A DNA stretch of 64,000 nucleotides from Breviolum minutum Mf 1.05b.01 (GCA_000507305.1 DF241625.1:12531-76530), one strand, 5' to 3'. Counted from the first letter of the stretch, positions 32,880-47,500 are shown. Numbers and translations are program-made. The notes: generated from the sequence alone by a model not told the origin.

Positions 32880-34200
32880 TTTTCAGCTTCATACTTGTCC
32901 AATGTTCCTGAGTTTTATGGTTAAGAGGTTCAATTCTAGCCAGGGGCCCAAAATCAATGAATATTTTTTTATAGTTTTTTATATTTTTTTATAATCTATT
33001 TTTATGTTTTTTTATGACCCAAAAAATGCTGTATGTTTTTTTATATTTTTTTATGTATTATTTATATTTTTTAAATGGTTTTTATATGGCACAGCAAATG
33101 ATGTATGACATATTCTAGTCTCTTCAATATGTTTTTTTTATGTTTATTTTATGATTTGTTTATGGTTGTATTATGTTTTTTCAAGTTGTTCTGTATATGT
33201 AGATTTTGTTTGGGTGTGTGTACTGTGTAGTTTGTTCTGTCTATGGCAGTCTATGGTTGTTTTTTTCTGTTGCAATGATTTTTGTTTGCTAGATCCCTGT
33301 TTTAACTACAGTAATGTTTAGCGCTCATGGTTTAGCAGCAGTGTTGTTTTGTTTTCATGTTTGTTGCTGTTTGTGCTAATCTTCACATGTTGCATATGTT
33401 CTCTTCATCATGTACGTGTTTGTAAAGTTACATATACTGTATATATGTGAATATATAAAATATCATAATCTTTGAACCACATACATAGGCGTACATATCA
33501 TATTTAAAAACACATTTACACCTCACTCGTCCCTAGCTACTAGTTTTTTTGAAAACACCATCACACATTGTAAAGTCATCAACCCACAAGAAAGTTGTTT
33601 TTGCATGCAACTTTTTCTTTGTTGCCCCACCACACTATACACTATACACACTCATACTCTATATGTTTATCTATACTTTACAATACCCCAAATGCCTCAC
33701 ACCCATGGCCTTTGCAAGCATTCTTTCCTGAGTGTACCATATCCTTTGTCCTATGTGAGGCCTGATGGTCTAAAAAAAAGTGTCTATCTAATCATCTAAT
33801 CTATTTAATTCTATCTCATAATTCATATATGTCAAAGAAAATGAACATCACAAAGGTCCAACTCTCCAAATCAAGAGCTCTCTCTGCCTTTGACATGTTC
33901 AGTGAACAAATGGACAGACTGCTTTTTTGACCTCAGCGCTTCTTGCTGTTTTTGGTCAGAGAGGATTCGGCAGGTCCAGGTCTTTTAATTAGCTGTGCTG
34001 ACCCGGAATCTGCAAAGGAATGAACGTGGAAGCCACTCTGATGAGCATACTGCTGCTGCCAAATGCAACTAGGTAGTATTCATAGCTACTGCTGCCCACT
34101 CACCACTCGCTTACAATGACGTACAAGTACAAAGGCTAAAAAACAAAAAGTGAAACAATGCATCATCTTCCCCCACAAGAGAACTGAAGAGGTGGCTTCG
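32880..34200. other. AT-rich intergenic block
   Basis: At 32955-33190 the sequence is a degenerate array of TTTTTTTATATTTT and TTTATG units. At 33400-33480 there is TATATG-type AT tract. No supported exon. The later part (33540-34200) is ordinary A/T-leaning sequence with no open frame of interest. It separates the W-R-C gene (lower coordinates) from the large gene at 34.2-39.9 kb. Confidence 0.55.
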
Positions 34201-34221
34201 ATTTGAACAGGACAGGAATGC

Positions 34222-37200
34222 TCAACCAATGGCATCCCTTGCGTGACTCAAAAGCACTGGATGCACAAGGGCTTCTTTCACTTGCCCCCCTGCAATGGCT
34301 GCAAGTTGTGATCGAATGATGTCTTTGCTTTGGCGACTCAAGGGTCCTTTTAATGCCGAACCCAGAGCCAAAACAAGCAAACCCTCAGAAACAAAAGCTT
34401 TCAACTCATCATGAGCTGCCATCGAATTTTGCACTAGTTGCTTCAAATGCGATAGGCTCGAAACTTGCGAGAACTTGGTCATGTAAACCTTCGCCGCAGT
34501 GCATGCCTGCCAGAAAAATGGTGAACAGCCACCGATGTCCCCCAAGTCCTAGCAGCTACCTTAACTCAATCGAATCTAAAATTGAATCCAGAATCTCCAG
34601 GTACGAGAGAGCTACCAGTTAGCACTTAGCAGCAGTCATGGGACCCAATGTATAACAGTAACAAAGCCTGAACCCGATTACTTTGAACCTACATGGCCTC
34701 CTCCAAAGTCTTGAGCACTGGCATCAACTCCTCCGCATTGACAAGAGAAAGCATCTTCTGTCCAGCATCCAGAATGTTCTGGATCTCACAAGAGTCGTCA
34801 AGAGAACGCTTCCAACTTTCTGTCCCTGAGTGCATGTTCTTGGACAAACCAACTGCCTTGAGCAGGCTTTCCTCTGCAGCTTCTCCCAATTGCTGGCCAT
34901 GAAGAAGCACCACATCTTGCAAGCACTCATTCTTGTCAACAAGATCTGTGAAGATGGTGTCCATGCGCAAGTCAAGAGGGTTGAGAGGAAACTGATCTCC
35001 TGATGTCTGAGTGATCATTTCATGTACAAGGAACTTCTCAACATCGGCTTTGCATTTTTTGAGCTGCCGCACTGAGATGACCATACGGTCCAGCCTATCG
35101 AAGGCACCACCCACTTTGAGTCTTGACTCTGCATCACGTCCAGATTCTTCAAGTCCACGAGATTCAATCAAGAAAGAGACTGCCTTGCCATAGACTTCAA
35201 TCTGGTACTTCATAAAGTTCTTGAAGGGGTATTGATCTGGGACAGCTGGAAAACTCAAGCAAGTGATTGCAGGCAGTGATTGCATCTTTCTGAGCAGATC
35301 CATCCTGCGGAAAATGAAGAAGGTAGTCCACTTCAAAAAGTACTGTCAATGCTGTGGTTTGAGTCACTTTGTCTTTGATTACTTATGACTTAGTGATGTG
35401 TCATAGTAAATTCTATTCTATGACTATGATCCATCCATCCATCTATCCATCCATCCACCCACCAAATCTTTCTGTAGTGTTTGTACAGTATGTTCCGAAT
35501 CTAGCAGCAGCTTGTTTCATAACCTCATACATTGTATATGATCATACCTTCTGATTTGACTATTCTTATCCGATTCTATGGTGTATCTACTTCAGATCAC
35601 ATCCACGTCCACCCTTAAAGTACAAGCCTTAAACACCTGAAGTCTGGACACACACACACATATCCACCAAGAGTCAATGGTCACTAGTCACTAGTCAGTC
35701 TTCAACTTAAGACTTAAACATAAACATGTTTTCATGAACCCAAATCTCCCGCAGGATGAGGTAGAGGTGCTTGAACTGCCAGTAAACCGCTCTGCACAAA
35801 CCATCTTCCACTTCATCTGCAAACTTCATGCTTTTGCACTCCTGTAATGTGGAATGAAGCAGGGCAAGGCGACTTTCAAAGCAAAAAGTAGATGAGGTAA
35901 ATTGACCATCTCCATCATCAGTCCCGGGATATTCACTGAGAAGCTTCTGCAAGTCAGCCACAAGAAGGTTTTGTGACTGTTTCACTTTGAACTTCTGCAA
36001 CTTGTTCACCATGTTGAAGGCATCCGTTGTCTTGAACATTCCCAAAGATGTGATGACAGAGTCCATGAACGACATGGTGATGCTAGCAGTGGTGACATCT
36101 GGAAGTTGGGTCATGACTTCCGCTGTTTGCAGCAATGCTGCAAGAAGTTCTTTCTCAAGCACATCCAAGAATCCAGGACGTGTGGTTTTCTTCCATTCTG
36201 GAAGTTTGTCCAAGATGCTTGCAAGCAGCTCTGCTGGAATGCAAGAGTCCTGTCTGGACATGACAGTTGTTGACAATTCATCAAGGAAACTTGCAACCTG
36301 AGGGCGGGCTTCCATGCTTGCAGTCCCCTTGGACAGAACCTCATCAAACATCTTCTGCCAAAACGCATGCTTTGAAAGGGCATCCACTATGGTCGTCATG
36401 ACAAAGTTCCCTGCTTTCATTTGCCTGACTTCATTGACATCAGCCACACTCGAATCCACTGGGGGGATTGGGGACACCAAAAGCAGGATAGCTCTGCAGA
36501 CTTTCACGATGTCATTGACAGTCGCCACAAGCGTTTGTGGTTTGTTCTGCATTTCCCCAGAGGCCTTGACAGTCTCAAACCCCTCAAGCAATCTCTCAGT
36601 GTAGTTGATGAAGACAGTGCGATGAGCCTGAGGGTCCTTGAGCATCTTGCAAAACTGATTGCTCCCAAAAGATTGAAGCAATGCTTGCCCAAAGTCCTGA
36701 CAAAAGGCTAACGGCTAAAGGCTACGGCGAAGAGCTAAAGAGACGTCAACAATTTGTTCCATAGTTTTGAAAAAGTACAACTCTACTGTCTACAGAAAAG
36801 GTATAAAGTAGGACGTTGCTGCTCGTTGGGGGTTGGTGTTTAAAGTGTCGATCTCTCCCTACTTTACTATCAGTGTGCTGTTTTATACATTCTTGTTGGA
36901 ATTATGACATATTTGTCTTCTTGTTGTCTCTCCCTCAAAGCATTGTTAGGTCAAGCGGTGCATGATATAGGGGGAAGTAATCACTTAGTGCAAGCAAGCA
37001 GTCAAACATAATCGGTCTGAGAACTCGAGTTTGAAGTCCAAATCTAGGAATCTAGGACCGAAGAGCAAGAGGTATGTAGAATACAGTGCACCAGTACAAT
37101 CAGTACAAGTAATCAAAAAGCAGGCAGTCCTTCCCAGCTTGATTCAATGCTTCAAGAGCTTCAGCCTCATTCAAATGGCCCTGACCCTGTTTCAAACGGA

Positions 37201-39925
37201 TGTCTTCTGCAGCCTCTGTCCAAACTCCAGTTGCAGACAGGTCCATGTCAACACACTCACTTGAGCATTCAAGCCACACTGCTACCTTGGCAATAGCAAA
37301 GTCGAGCTTCTGACTGGCAATGTTTTCATCCTTTGAGATGACATCACAGTAGGCTATCAATGCATCATTGGCTTGCCTTTCAAGAAGAGCACGACGGATG
37401 CGAAAGGGAAGATGCACATCGTGGTTCTGCAAAAGGAGGAGATGTGCATCCAATTCATGTTTCTGGATGGTATTCATCTTGGAAAAGGCCAAAACTTGGC
37501 AAGATTCCACCAACTTGATTCGGTCGTCAAGGGGACCAGCTTCTTTAGCATCTGCAGCCTGCAATGAGGCCCGTAGTGTCTTTGCCTGGTGGACAGGGGC
37601 CCGGGGTAACATCGAGAATTTGCATCTTCTACTACTAGTACTTCTACTACTACTTACTACTACCACCACTACTACCACTGCCACACTACTACCACCACCA
37701 CTACTACTATTACTACTAGTAAGTACTGGTAACTTAACCTTCTACTACTGTTGCTACTACACAACTCTTCAGCACTGCTACTATCACTACTTCTATTCTA
37801 CTACTATTGCTGCTACTACCAAGTACCATGTAGTGCAGTTGCTTGTTGCATTACTACTTACTTACTACTACCAGGATGCCAGGTTAGCAGCAGCCAGTAT
37901 TGAACTTAAAACAGTATAGTGTTGTGTAACTGTTGGTGGAAGAAATCCTGCACCACCTGGGATGTATAAAACCCTGTAAACAATGGAAAATTTACCATAT
38001 GAGCTGGTGCAGGATTTCAGCCATCAACAGATTGAGAGAACTTTTGGCAACCCCCCACCCCTTTGAGCTGGTGTCCAGGTTTTTCTTTTGCTTCCAGTGT
38101 TCGACTGATGACCAACCCTGAAAAGCACACAGGGATGTACCCGAGAGAATCTGCAATGTTCTTGAGCTTCGGGTCCTGCATGACAAGGGGGTCTTCTGAT
38201 GTGTTTGTGTTTACTTCTACAATGCCATCTTCTTCAACAGCCTGATTCTTCTTCCTGGGTGCAGGCTTTGCCTTTTTCTTGGGGGCTTCCAAGGCCCTCA
38301 TGGAACCCACGTTCAAAGCAGGGGCAGCAGCAGCGGCCCTCTTCAAAGAAACAACGGTAGAGGTTTCTTCAACCGGCTCATCCTCTTCAAGCTCCTCCTC
38401 TTCCTCACCCTCCTCCTGGCCGATATCGTCTCCATCCTCTGCAGCTTCTGCTGCTTGACGTGCCTGCCAACAATTAGGTCAGATGAGAATATCAAAACTT
38501 GACCATTGGAAGGATACTGTACTGAACCTAACATATACAGATAGCTACGGACATAGATAGCAGATAGATAGACAGATGTCCACGTCACAAGTCCTGAAAA
38601 CCAACATATGTAAACTGTGGCTTTCATCTTGACTTGATAGTGTTTTGCTTGAGCTCCTACATCAGAACAACCTTTTGAAACATTTCATTGTGTCATTTCA
38701 TTGGTCATTGGAACAAACATGCGCAATGAAACTTTCAACAACCATAGCCTGGATAAGATCATTCGCTTTCTCCATCAAAGATGCATGCGACTGGAGGTTC
38801 TTGCGAGCACTAGGTTTGACCCAGTTGGGAAGGTTGGAAAGTTGAGTGTTCAAGATCTGGTAGATTTCCAGGCCCTGCTGAGCACGTATTTGATTCTCCT
38901 TTTGCAGGACATGTTCTGAAAGGCAAGAAGAGATTTGGGTTTCAATCTTGACTTTCCGTGCTGCTGCGATCTCATCTGCGGGAAGTCCCCTCATTGATAT
39001 CAAAAATCCCTGGAGTGTGCTTCCATCCTCGATTGTGATGGTTGCTTTGGTCTTCATTCCCAAGGACTGAGGTGTGCATGATGTTAGGCGAACAACATCT
39101 GCCTCAGTGAAGAAGGCCACCTCAAAATAGGTGCTGCAAATGTGAGTTTGGCAAGATGTGACATCAGTCGGTGGGCTAAACACCACAGGGTTTCCCTTCT
39201 GCTTTGACTCGTAAGCATCAATGGCTGCTTGCAATTCGACCTTGAACGACTTCTGGGATGGCTCGTGAAACTTCTGACAGGCTTCATCCCAAGTCAAATT
39301 GGGAAATCCTTCAGCAATGACTGTCATATCTCGATGACACCCGTTGCCGATAGGTTTGTTGTGTGAATCCTTCTGCCCCCATTGAGCCTCCTGATGATGG
39401 ATGGCAAAAGAGAACTGACTGACAGGTCAATGTGGTGAAAGGAATCTATTTATTGTAGTCCAGGCTAGTCTATCACTAGTCACTAGTCACTAGTCAAAGG
39501 AAATTTTCATCAACAAAACTGGGAATATGACACCACGATAAAACCACAAACAATGCCCTGCAAGCTATACATGCGATAAACTATGTAACTATGAACCAGT
39601 CATACTATCAATATATTTTTCGGAAGTTTCCCCAGTATCTCTCCTCTGGCTTGCGGCCGCAAATCACGCATGGAATCCAGCGTTGTGTACCTTTCTTGTC
39701 TTTGGTAGTACTAGTCTTTTTGGGAGCAGGGGCACCGGTGGAAGCAGCACTTGGAACAGGCACAAGGGCACCCCATGAAGAGGCTCCTCCTCCAGTAGTG
39801 GTAGACACTGGCACTTCACCCGAACCCAAGTCTGCCGAAGAAGCACGGCGTGCCAATGCGGTTGAAGATGCCTTCGCTTTGGCGACGACCTTCTTGACTT
39901 TGGCTGCGGATGCCTTCAGGTGAAA
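34222..39925 (-). CDS. large unrecognised protein, seven or more long exons
   Basis: Exons: about 39610-39925 (basic Ala/Lys/Ser linker, then WIPCVICGRKPEERYW), 38743-39390 (begins EAQWGQKDSHNKPIGNGCHR), 38117-38463 (acidic EEGEEEEELEEDEP then basic PKKKAKPAPRKK), 37139-37585, 35753-36696, 34698-35304 and 34222-34506 with the stop. Joins 38743/38463, 37139/36696, 35753/35304 and 34698/34506 keep the frame. The last three use inferred GC donors before AG|G acceptors. The CVIC pair with a downstream C-H could be a zinc site. The acidic and basic linkers suggest a nuclear protein. The C-terminal 700 residues are helical. No enzymatic domain is recognised. The 38117/37585 join is out of phase, so an exon or border is missing there (the TAC repeat lies in that interval). 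Confidence 0.7.
37620..37900. repeat. (TAC/ACT)n microsatellite in an intron
   Basis: Degenerate trinucleotide run of CTACTA, ACCACC and similar units on the plus strand. It inflates open frames on both strands (poly-Val on minus, poly-Leu/Thr on plus), which are not real extensions of the neighbouring exon. Confidence 0.85.
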
Positions 39926-40198
39926 CTGAAAAGGACTTTGAATGTCTACTCGACTCTGTTTGTCAGAATCCGTACTACCTTACTACCAGAATGCCATATG
40001 TCATTTCCAGCGTGATTAAACATTTGTTTTCGATACTCTATATACAGACTTTGTACTATGTAGACTTACTGTCGCTCTCCCTCTCTCTGTAGTTTACATA
40101 TCTATATATATATATATCTCTTTTTCAATCAATGTTGGAACATCTACGCTGAAGGCTGAAACACTTCAAAAACACTCTGGTGAGTAGAACAACCCTGA

Positions 40199-40430
40199 TC
40201 AGGCCTTCGGGTCAGTTCTCTTTTTATTGACCATGATGGTGCAGCAATTACCCAAGAAATGGATGCCGTCCCAAAAGTCAGGAAATCGGAGTTGTAGGCT
40301 TTCCAGCTCTAGCTGAATCAAGGTGAACAGCTGTGGGAACACAACACGCAATCGACCAAGCAAATTGCAAACAGCTGAATACATTCTTAATGGCCAAATG
40401 CAACAACTCAAAAACACACCCTGCTGTGAC
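40199..40430 (-). CDS. candidate terminal exon, unrecognised
   Basis: A minus-strand frame ends at 40199 and reads MYSAVCNLLGRLRVVFPQLF then ESLQLRFPDFWDGIHFLGNC and NKKRTDPKA-stop. It lies between the methyltransferase gene and the large gene. It could be the last exon of the former, but no phased join was found. Confidence 0.45.
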
Positions 40431-41039
40431 TTCATGGTCGCGAGAAAAGATAAGAGGCTGAGATGAGTTGTAAGAGCTCACTTGAGTCAAGAAGAAGGAA
40501 TGAACATTGATCAGATTAGATGATGAAACACACGTTGTCCACTTGTGTCCTGCAATCATGCTGTCACTCACGCCGCAAGCTTGTTTTGGCTTGCTTACTG
40601 AAGTTCGTCTTAGTGAGTGATATGACTGGTTCATTTCAACAGAGTGGGAAGGCCCACTACAAATGGGATTCCTGCGTAGTGAGACGATTCTGACTTTGCG
40701 TTGCTCGGCCTTTTTTCCAAAGAATATCAAATCAATTACTCAAACACAACTCATATGGTTTTTCTTTCAAACCATTTGAGATTTAGTTTCTAGACTCTAG
40801 ATATATGTACATATATATACACATACTGCATATACTTTTTACATGCTCTATATTAATTCTATGTTTGATAGGGTGAAATATAGAAAATCATCATGCTGAG
40901 CATGTCAGGCCGGCCGCCAGACATTCCGGAGGTCATTTCTTTGTCCCTCTGTACTGATGTCGCTTCTGAACGGTGAACCCAACTTTACCGATTGGAGCAA
41001 TCAACAGCCTAGTGGCCTAGTGACTAGTGACACACTTGA

Positions 41040-41076
41040 ATCAAACGTCCCTATCTATCTATCTATCTATCCATCC

Positions 41077-41110
<34 letters not shown>
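41040..41110. repeat. (CTAT)n microsatellite
   Basis: About 17 tandem tetranucleotides with a CCAT interruption. A similar short CATC run is at 35430-35460. Confidence 0.95.
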
Positions 41111-41523
41111 TCAGGGTTGTACTCTAGTACTCTGAGTGTGTTTCAAAGCTGCTTTACGATTAAATGGGTTCGGAGGTGCGACTCTGGGACATGAACCTGA
41201 CGCAGGTACCATCAAGTAGCCATCAAATCAAACAACATTTTGCAATAATGAAACTTATCACTAATCAACCAATGTAGACACTGTAGACATAGTTTTTGGG
41301 CAGCAAATAAAAACAAGATGTAGGAGTAGTATTGAGTACAGAGTACTGAGTGCTGCATTTGCAAATCAAGTAGACATTCCCAACATAGGAACTAACTGGC
41401 TTGCTGGTGGCTCATCGCGCAACTGCTTCAATTACTGTAACAAAATCTCAAGAAATCTACACAATGCTGCTGTGAATGATCTCTCAGGTGGTCTTGCAAA
41501 AGCCCTTCACCAAACAAAGACAC

Positions 41524-44500
41524 CAAAGAGCTAGGCCCAAACATGGTAAGGCCATGCCCTCCCCTGCCAACTTCCGCAAATCTTCGTGGTCGATATCTTC
41601 TGGAATGACAGTTGTTTTCACGTTGTGACCCTGAAGCCACATCATCTCTCTGGGTGTTACTACTCTCTTCCTACCGAGGTGGACCAATCTTGCACTGGTG
41701 CACATCGTGTGCGCAAATCCCTGTTCATTTGTGAAGTTCCGTCGGCTTGGGTTCTGTGAAATGTCAACTATGACATGCTTGAGTTTGGGCATCACATTTT
41801 TTGAGGCCTTGATCTTAACATCTTTCATCTTCTCTCCCACTACCATGTTCAGAATTGCCTTCACACGTTTGGACAAAACTTGAATTCCTTTGATCTCTAT
41901 CTGGAGCGCATCAAAGGGAGCAAAGCTTGGACTGACATTCAGTTTGTCACGCCATGCAGCAATCTGACACGTCCATTGACCCTCTGAAGGATTTGGTCGC
42001 TGATATGCCTTCACAGAAACCCCAGCAAACCCATGACACTCTGAGGATTCAAGGAGGGCAGGGAAACCTTGGGAAGAGCTCTCCCTAAAGCATAAAAAAA
42101 CCATAAGTCTGGATTCTCCAAAAACAATTCTTGTGGACCCAAGGGTCTCAACAAACATATGGATTCCATAGATGCTATAGAATAGAGTCTTGAGATTTTG
42201 TGTTTTCTTACCTTTTGTACAGTTGCCATAGACATTCTTAAAATATCACAAAAAAAAATAAAAAATCCATAAATAATTCATAAATTTATGATTTTTTATG
42301 ATTTTTGTATGTTTTTTTGTGATTTCCCAAGAATTTCTTTCCAGAACCATTTGGAAACCAATGGAAATCTTGGAAATTCATTGNATTGGAAATCATTGAA
42401 AACCATGGAAAATCAATGGGGTTTTCCATAGAATCTTGTGATTTTCTCATTGTCACCCTAGAACTGGAGGTCGCCAAAAACGAAGAAAATCAATGGATTT
42501 TCCTGCATATGTTTACTTTGGGGCCACCAAAATTGAAGAATTACCAATGGGATTTCTTTATTTCCCACACCTTCCAGGCACACCAGATCACCAGAAGCTA
42601 AGAAATCACAAAAAAAACATAAAAAATCCATAAAATTCCCATAAATTTATGATTTTTTTATGATTTTTTTATGGTTTTTTTTGTGATTTCCCAAGAATTT
42701 CTTTCCAGAACCATTTGGAAACCAATGGAAATCATGGAAATTCATTGGAAATCATTGAAAACCATGGGAAATCAATGGGTTTTCCATAGGATCTTGTGAT
42801 TTTCTCATTGCCACCTTGGGTATGCTAGAACTGGAGGTCGCTTGCTCAGGGTATGTGGATATGATCTGGATATGAATATTTTATGTTTTTTTAATGATTT
42901 GTTTATGTTTTTTTTTTGTGTTTTTGAGTGCTCTTTTCAACGATGGTTGGCTGATCTAGGGCTAGTGATGTAGGGCTAGAGCCCTAACTGTCCCAGTGAG
43001 AATTTTTAATACCAGGATGTAAGTAGGGGCTGGGGCTACAGGACTAGATTAAGTAGAGTCTCCTGTTTACAGTGTACTTGACACAATATTATTAGGCGTA
43101 AGGTACCGATATGCCCCAATTAGTTGATAATCATGTTCATCACGGAGATATCAAATAGGCTCCGATAGGACAGGAACTATGCAAAACTCCCCCCTGATGG
43201 CCTGTTTTTTTTGAGAGATGTATTCCAAGTCTGCTACCAACGTTTCAGAACCTTCACGTGCCAGCAAAGTAGAGAGAGCAAAGGGCCCTTTCGCCTCCTG
43301 CATCTGGACCAAAGCCTGACACACACAGGTGATGGCAAAGCACGAGGAATGAATAGGAATAGGGCGAATAGGGCCTTTGGAGCCAGCATATGGGTTCTCA
43401 TACACCAATGTCAGGCAGTATATGTTTGTGTTGATATTTCCCTGTGTGAGTTTCATGTCTCAAAGTCAAAAGTCGAAAGTCTAAATGGTATATTTTGCCA
43501 TAGTGACTCTAAAGTCTAGTGTTCAATTATGGCTGGCAATGTAATTGGAATGCAGAGTCTCTTGAAGAAACATGGTGTGGACCGATGGTAGCTCAACGGT
43601 AACTTAACCCCAAACATTGAAAAACACGTATAACCAACATTTTGCCAATGTAAAGGATAGATTCAGACTGTATATATACATTTATATACAAATATATATC
43701 AATATTTTTAAGATATAGATCATTTCTTTTTTCAGATTTAGATATAGATTCTGGGATTGACTGAGGAACTTTGATGATGATAATGCTGAGACAGCACCAA
43801 TCACCATCCCAAAGAGCCTTAGCCATGTCCTCAAAACGCTGTGCATCCGCAGAAGTGTACTTGTCCTTCCGGAGAAAGATCATGTAGATCCTGTTGAGCA
43901 AGGGGGTGCAGGCTATCCAAAGCTACCTACCTACCTACCTGCTGAGTATCGTTTCCGTGATGTTTGGAAACTCATGTTTTAAGTTACTGTGTTACTGTGG
44001 ATATATATCATGATAAAATAATACATGTGCTTGGCAAAAACTAAGACTAAGGTAGTACATATGACATGTGCATAGGCAAAGGATGGAACATAAAATTTAG
44101 TATGTAATGCAAGTTTATATCACATATATATATATATACATATGCAAAGTCATGTGTGTGTGTGGGGCCGGGTGGGTTTCTGGATTTCTCGCTGGGCCCC
44201 AGGACCTGTTGATACTCAAATTTCAATTGCAAATCATTAAAGTCATAAATCGATGATGCTTTTCGAACAATATGATATAAGTGCAGTATAAGTCACCTTT
44301 GGAATCATTGGAACGATCTCTGAACCAGGATCTGTGCCCTGTGCCTTTACACTTTACCTACACTGTGAAAAATACTGACCAGAATAGTTACCACTTACCA
44401 GCAGTTTGTCCTTTGTTGACCCACCAAACTCCAAACCCCTAGTGTAGCGCTGATGTAGACTGACTAAGTCCAGCTAAATACAAAGATGTATGAAGTCCAG

Positions 44501-47500
44501 GGGTCTAAGTATTGATAAACAAACCACTTGCATGAAATAAGATTCATCTGTGCAGCTTGTTTGAAATACAACAAAAGACACCGACCAAAAACGATCAATT
44601 GATGGTATCACAGTGGATATATGGATATTTGCTGTCTGCATGCCGAAAAAACTGCGGTTACCTTTGTGAAGACTCTGCGCAAATTTATCTCCAGTCAGTC
44701 CCTTTGGGACCTTGGGAGAGGTTGATTCCAGAACAGCCATCAATCAGCATCACTAGGTGAAGTGTTGACAGCACAATGCTTATTCTCAATAGTTTGGTTC
44801 ATCTGATTCTCCTGGATGTCTGGGACGTTCGTATTGAAAAAAATCATCCACACCTCCTAGGTCATGCAAGAATTTGCGTCCTGCCACACAAGCCTGCTGA
44901 GTTGGGTCTGCACAATGAACGTGTTCATACCTGGAGGCCCAATCATGCGATTGCTGAAGCCATGCTGTTAAATAGCCCAGTGGCCGGCCTTGAGATGGCC
45001 GGCTTGCTGATGGCTTTCCGGTGCGACTCTTTCTGCAATCTTCATGTCTGGGACAGTTGCAAAATGCAGTGAAACTGCAGGTCTTGGGGTAAAAGTGAAT
45101 GGCTCCAACATCCCCCAAGTCAAGCTTCACTTCTGTACCAGACTTCTTTCTTCCCACAAGTGTAACCACCCTTGACCGTGGTGGTTCTGGTGGGGGTGGT
45201 TCTCCTGCTGGATGTGCTTCTCCTGCTAGATGTGGTTCTCCTGCTGGTGCTGGAAGAGGTGGTTCAGATGGTGGTGATTCTTTTCGAACACCTTCTTTTT
45301 GAACACCAGCACGTTGCCCTTTTGCGCTGGATCTCTTGCCACGACCGGGTTTCATTTCTTCAGCTTTACTTTCACCATCACTATCACTGCCAAGGTTGAC
45401 CTCAACATCATCATTGAAATCATTGATTTGATCTTCTTCAGATTCACTTTCTTCATCCTGAAGGGGGTTGGCAAAATTCAACACTTCATCATCACCATAG
45501 ATGTCTGCCAAATGCTCTGGAACTTCAGGTTGAGGTCCCTGTGGATGAGCTTGCTCAAGCTCTGCCTGATCCGTTTTCCGTTTCTTGCTGCTACCACTAC
45601 CTCTACCTCTACCTGTTCCCGGACGTTGGGATTGTTTTGCTGGTGTTTTCTTCAATTTCATTGCCATCCGTTTTGATTCCTCATTCACTGCCCCATGCCA
45701 CACCACCATTTCAGGAATTTCAGCAAATGGCTCTACACTGATGTTACTCGGCACCATGTCATCCGATGAGAGTGGAATATTCTGAGATTTGATAATGCAA
45801 GCTTTCATTCTCCATGAAAGCTGGAAATCAACATGATCAACCCAACACTGCAAGCTTGTCTTGAAACGCATCTTTGCTGGCAACCCAAGCTGCACACTAT
45901 GACCACTGTTGGCAACACGCACAAGCTCAAGTCCAGCAAAAGCATATGACGAGTAGTTTACAAATCCAATGTAGAAAAAAATTCACTTGGCTTGCAAGAT
46001 TTGCTCGGTGCGATAACTTCAGCCAGGGCAGACCACCCGTGCATAATATGCAATGCTGAAGTGCTACTACTGCTGCCACTGCTTGGATTCTCAAGATGCA
46101 TTGTTTCAACATCTCCATCATGTAGCTGAAAATGTAAAACCAGGAAACCATCTTCTGCCATTTTGCGAGCAAGTGTTTTTTTCTCTCTTCGAAGTTCTGC
46201 TTTGGATTTGTCTTTATTTTGGCCCTGCTCTGCAGTTTTCTGCTTTTTTCTTTCTATAGGAATGCGCAAAAATGGACGCAACAACTGAACAAGGTTTTGC
46301 TGGAAGTGAAAGCTTTGTTCCCCAAGGCCTCCGCACACACAGAAGTTCAGCACGTTGCACAACGATGGTTTCCATGCATTATTTGTGTTTGTCTTTTTGC
46401 ACTCAGCATCTGACAGCATTCGGCATAAGTCAGACCATTGGGTGTCCATTAAACCCATGATGCCTCTACCAAATCCTCCCCGTGCCGAAGAAGTAGCTTT
46501 GAATGTCTCCTTTCAGGGTGGTACCACTTTCAAAAGCCTTTATATCCTTGTAATGCATATATATTTACATTGTCGTTATTTTGATATGTATATATATNTA
46601 TATATATATATATGTATGTTGACAGATCATAAACATATGTGTTGAATTTGTATATTGATTCCTGATATGTATGATTTACAAACATGTGGTATCCGTATGT
46701 GTCTTCAAGTGCATGTTTTATTTCCAATGAATAGCAACTATACAGATAACCTATATAAGTATTAGATATAGGTTATGTTGCTGTTAGTGACGTCAAGTTT
46801 AGTACCATACCACCCGGAGATGTTTCCCAAACAGAAGTCTTAAACAAATAAACCTTGCAATGAGAACCAACGAGAGCTGAACACAGCACAACCCCTCTCC
46901 TTTGCAACTTCATCTGTTGGTATTCTTACAAAGGCACACGGAGGATGACACGAAGAACCTGGCAATGCAGCTTTGGCGACCTGAAAAGAATCTGATTCCA
47001 GAAAAGGCATGTGCAGTTGATTTGCATGTCCCTGCATTTGCTCTGCCACTTCCTTCTCTTCAGCATCTTCTTGGGCTTTGATGGTTTTGGATTCGTTAAT
47101 CCAGCGGTTCCTTTCAATCTTCAATGACGACTGAAAAGCTGCTGTAGACACAATTGTGTTGCACTCACTTGCACTATCTGTCTTGGCTTGGCTGCGTCGA
47201 GATCTAGCAGCAAATGCACTGAAACCATGACGATGAGCCACACACGCAAGTTCCCCCATTCGGACCCAATAGTTCCATTGTGGACCACCATTTTGCTTCA
47301 CCAAAAGATACTGAGCATGCACTTGTTGCAACTGTGCCTTCGAGGGTCTTCCACCTAAGTTTGATGTTTGAGACTGAGGGTAAGTTGCAAGTATCTTCAA
47401 AACATAAAATCCATTTGTCACCCATTCGACCCCCCACAGAACAAAACAAAGATAGCACAAACTATGTAGTGATATCTAGTCTAATCAATCTAATCAAATC

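Noticed and set aside
37600-37684. Poly-Val N-terminal extension of the exon at 37139-37585
   Set aside because: It lies in the TAC microsatellite; an AG|G acceptor at 37585 gives a better start.
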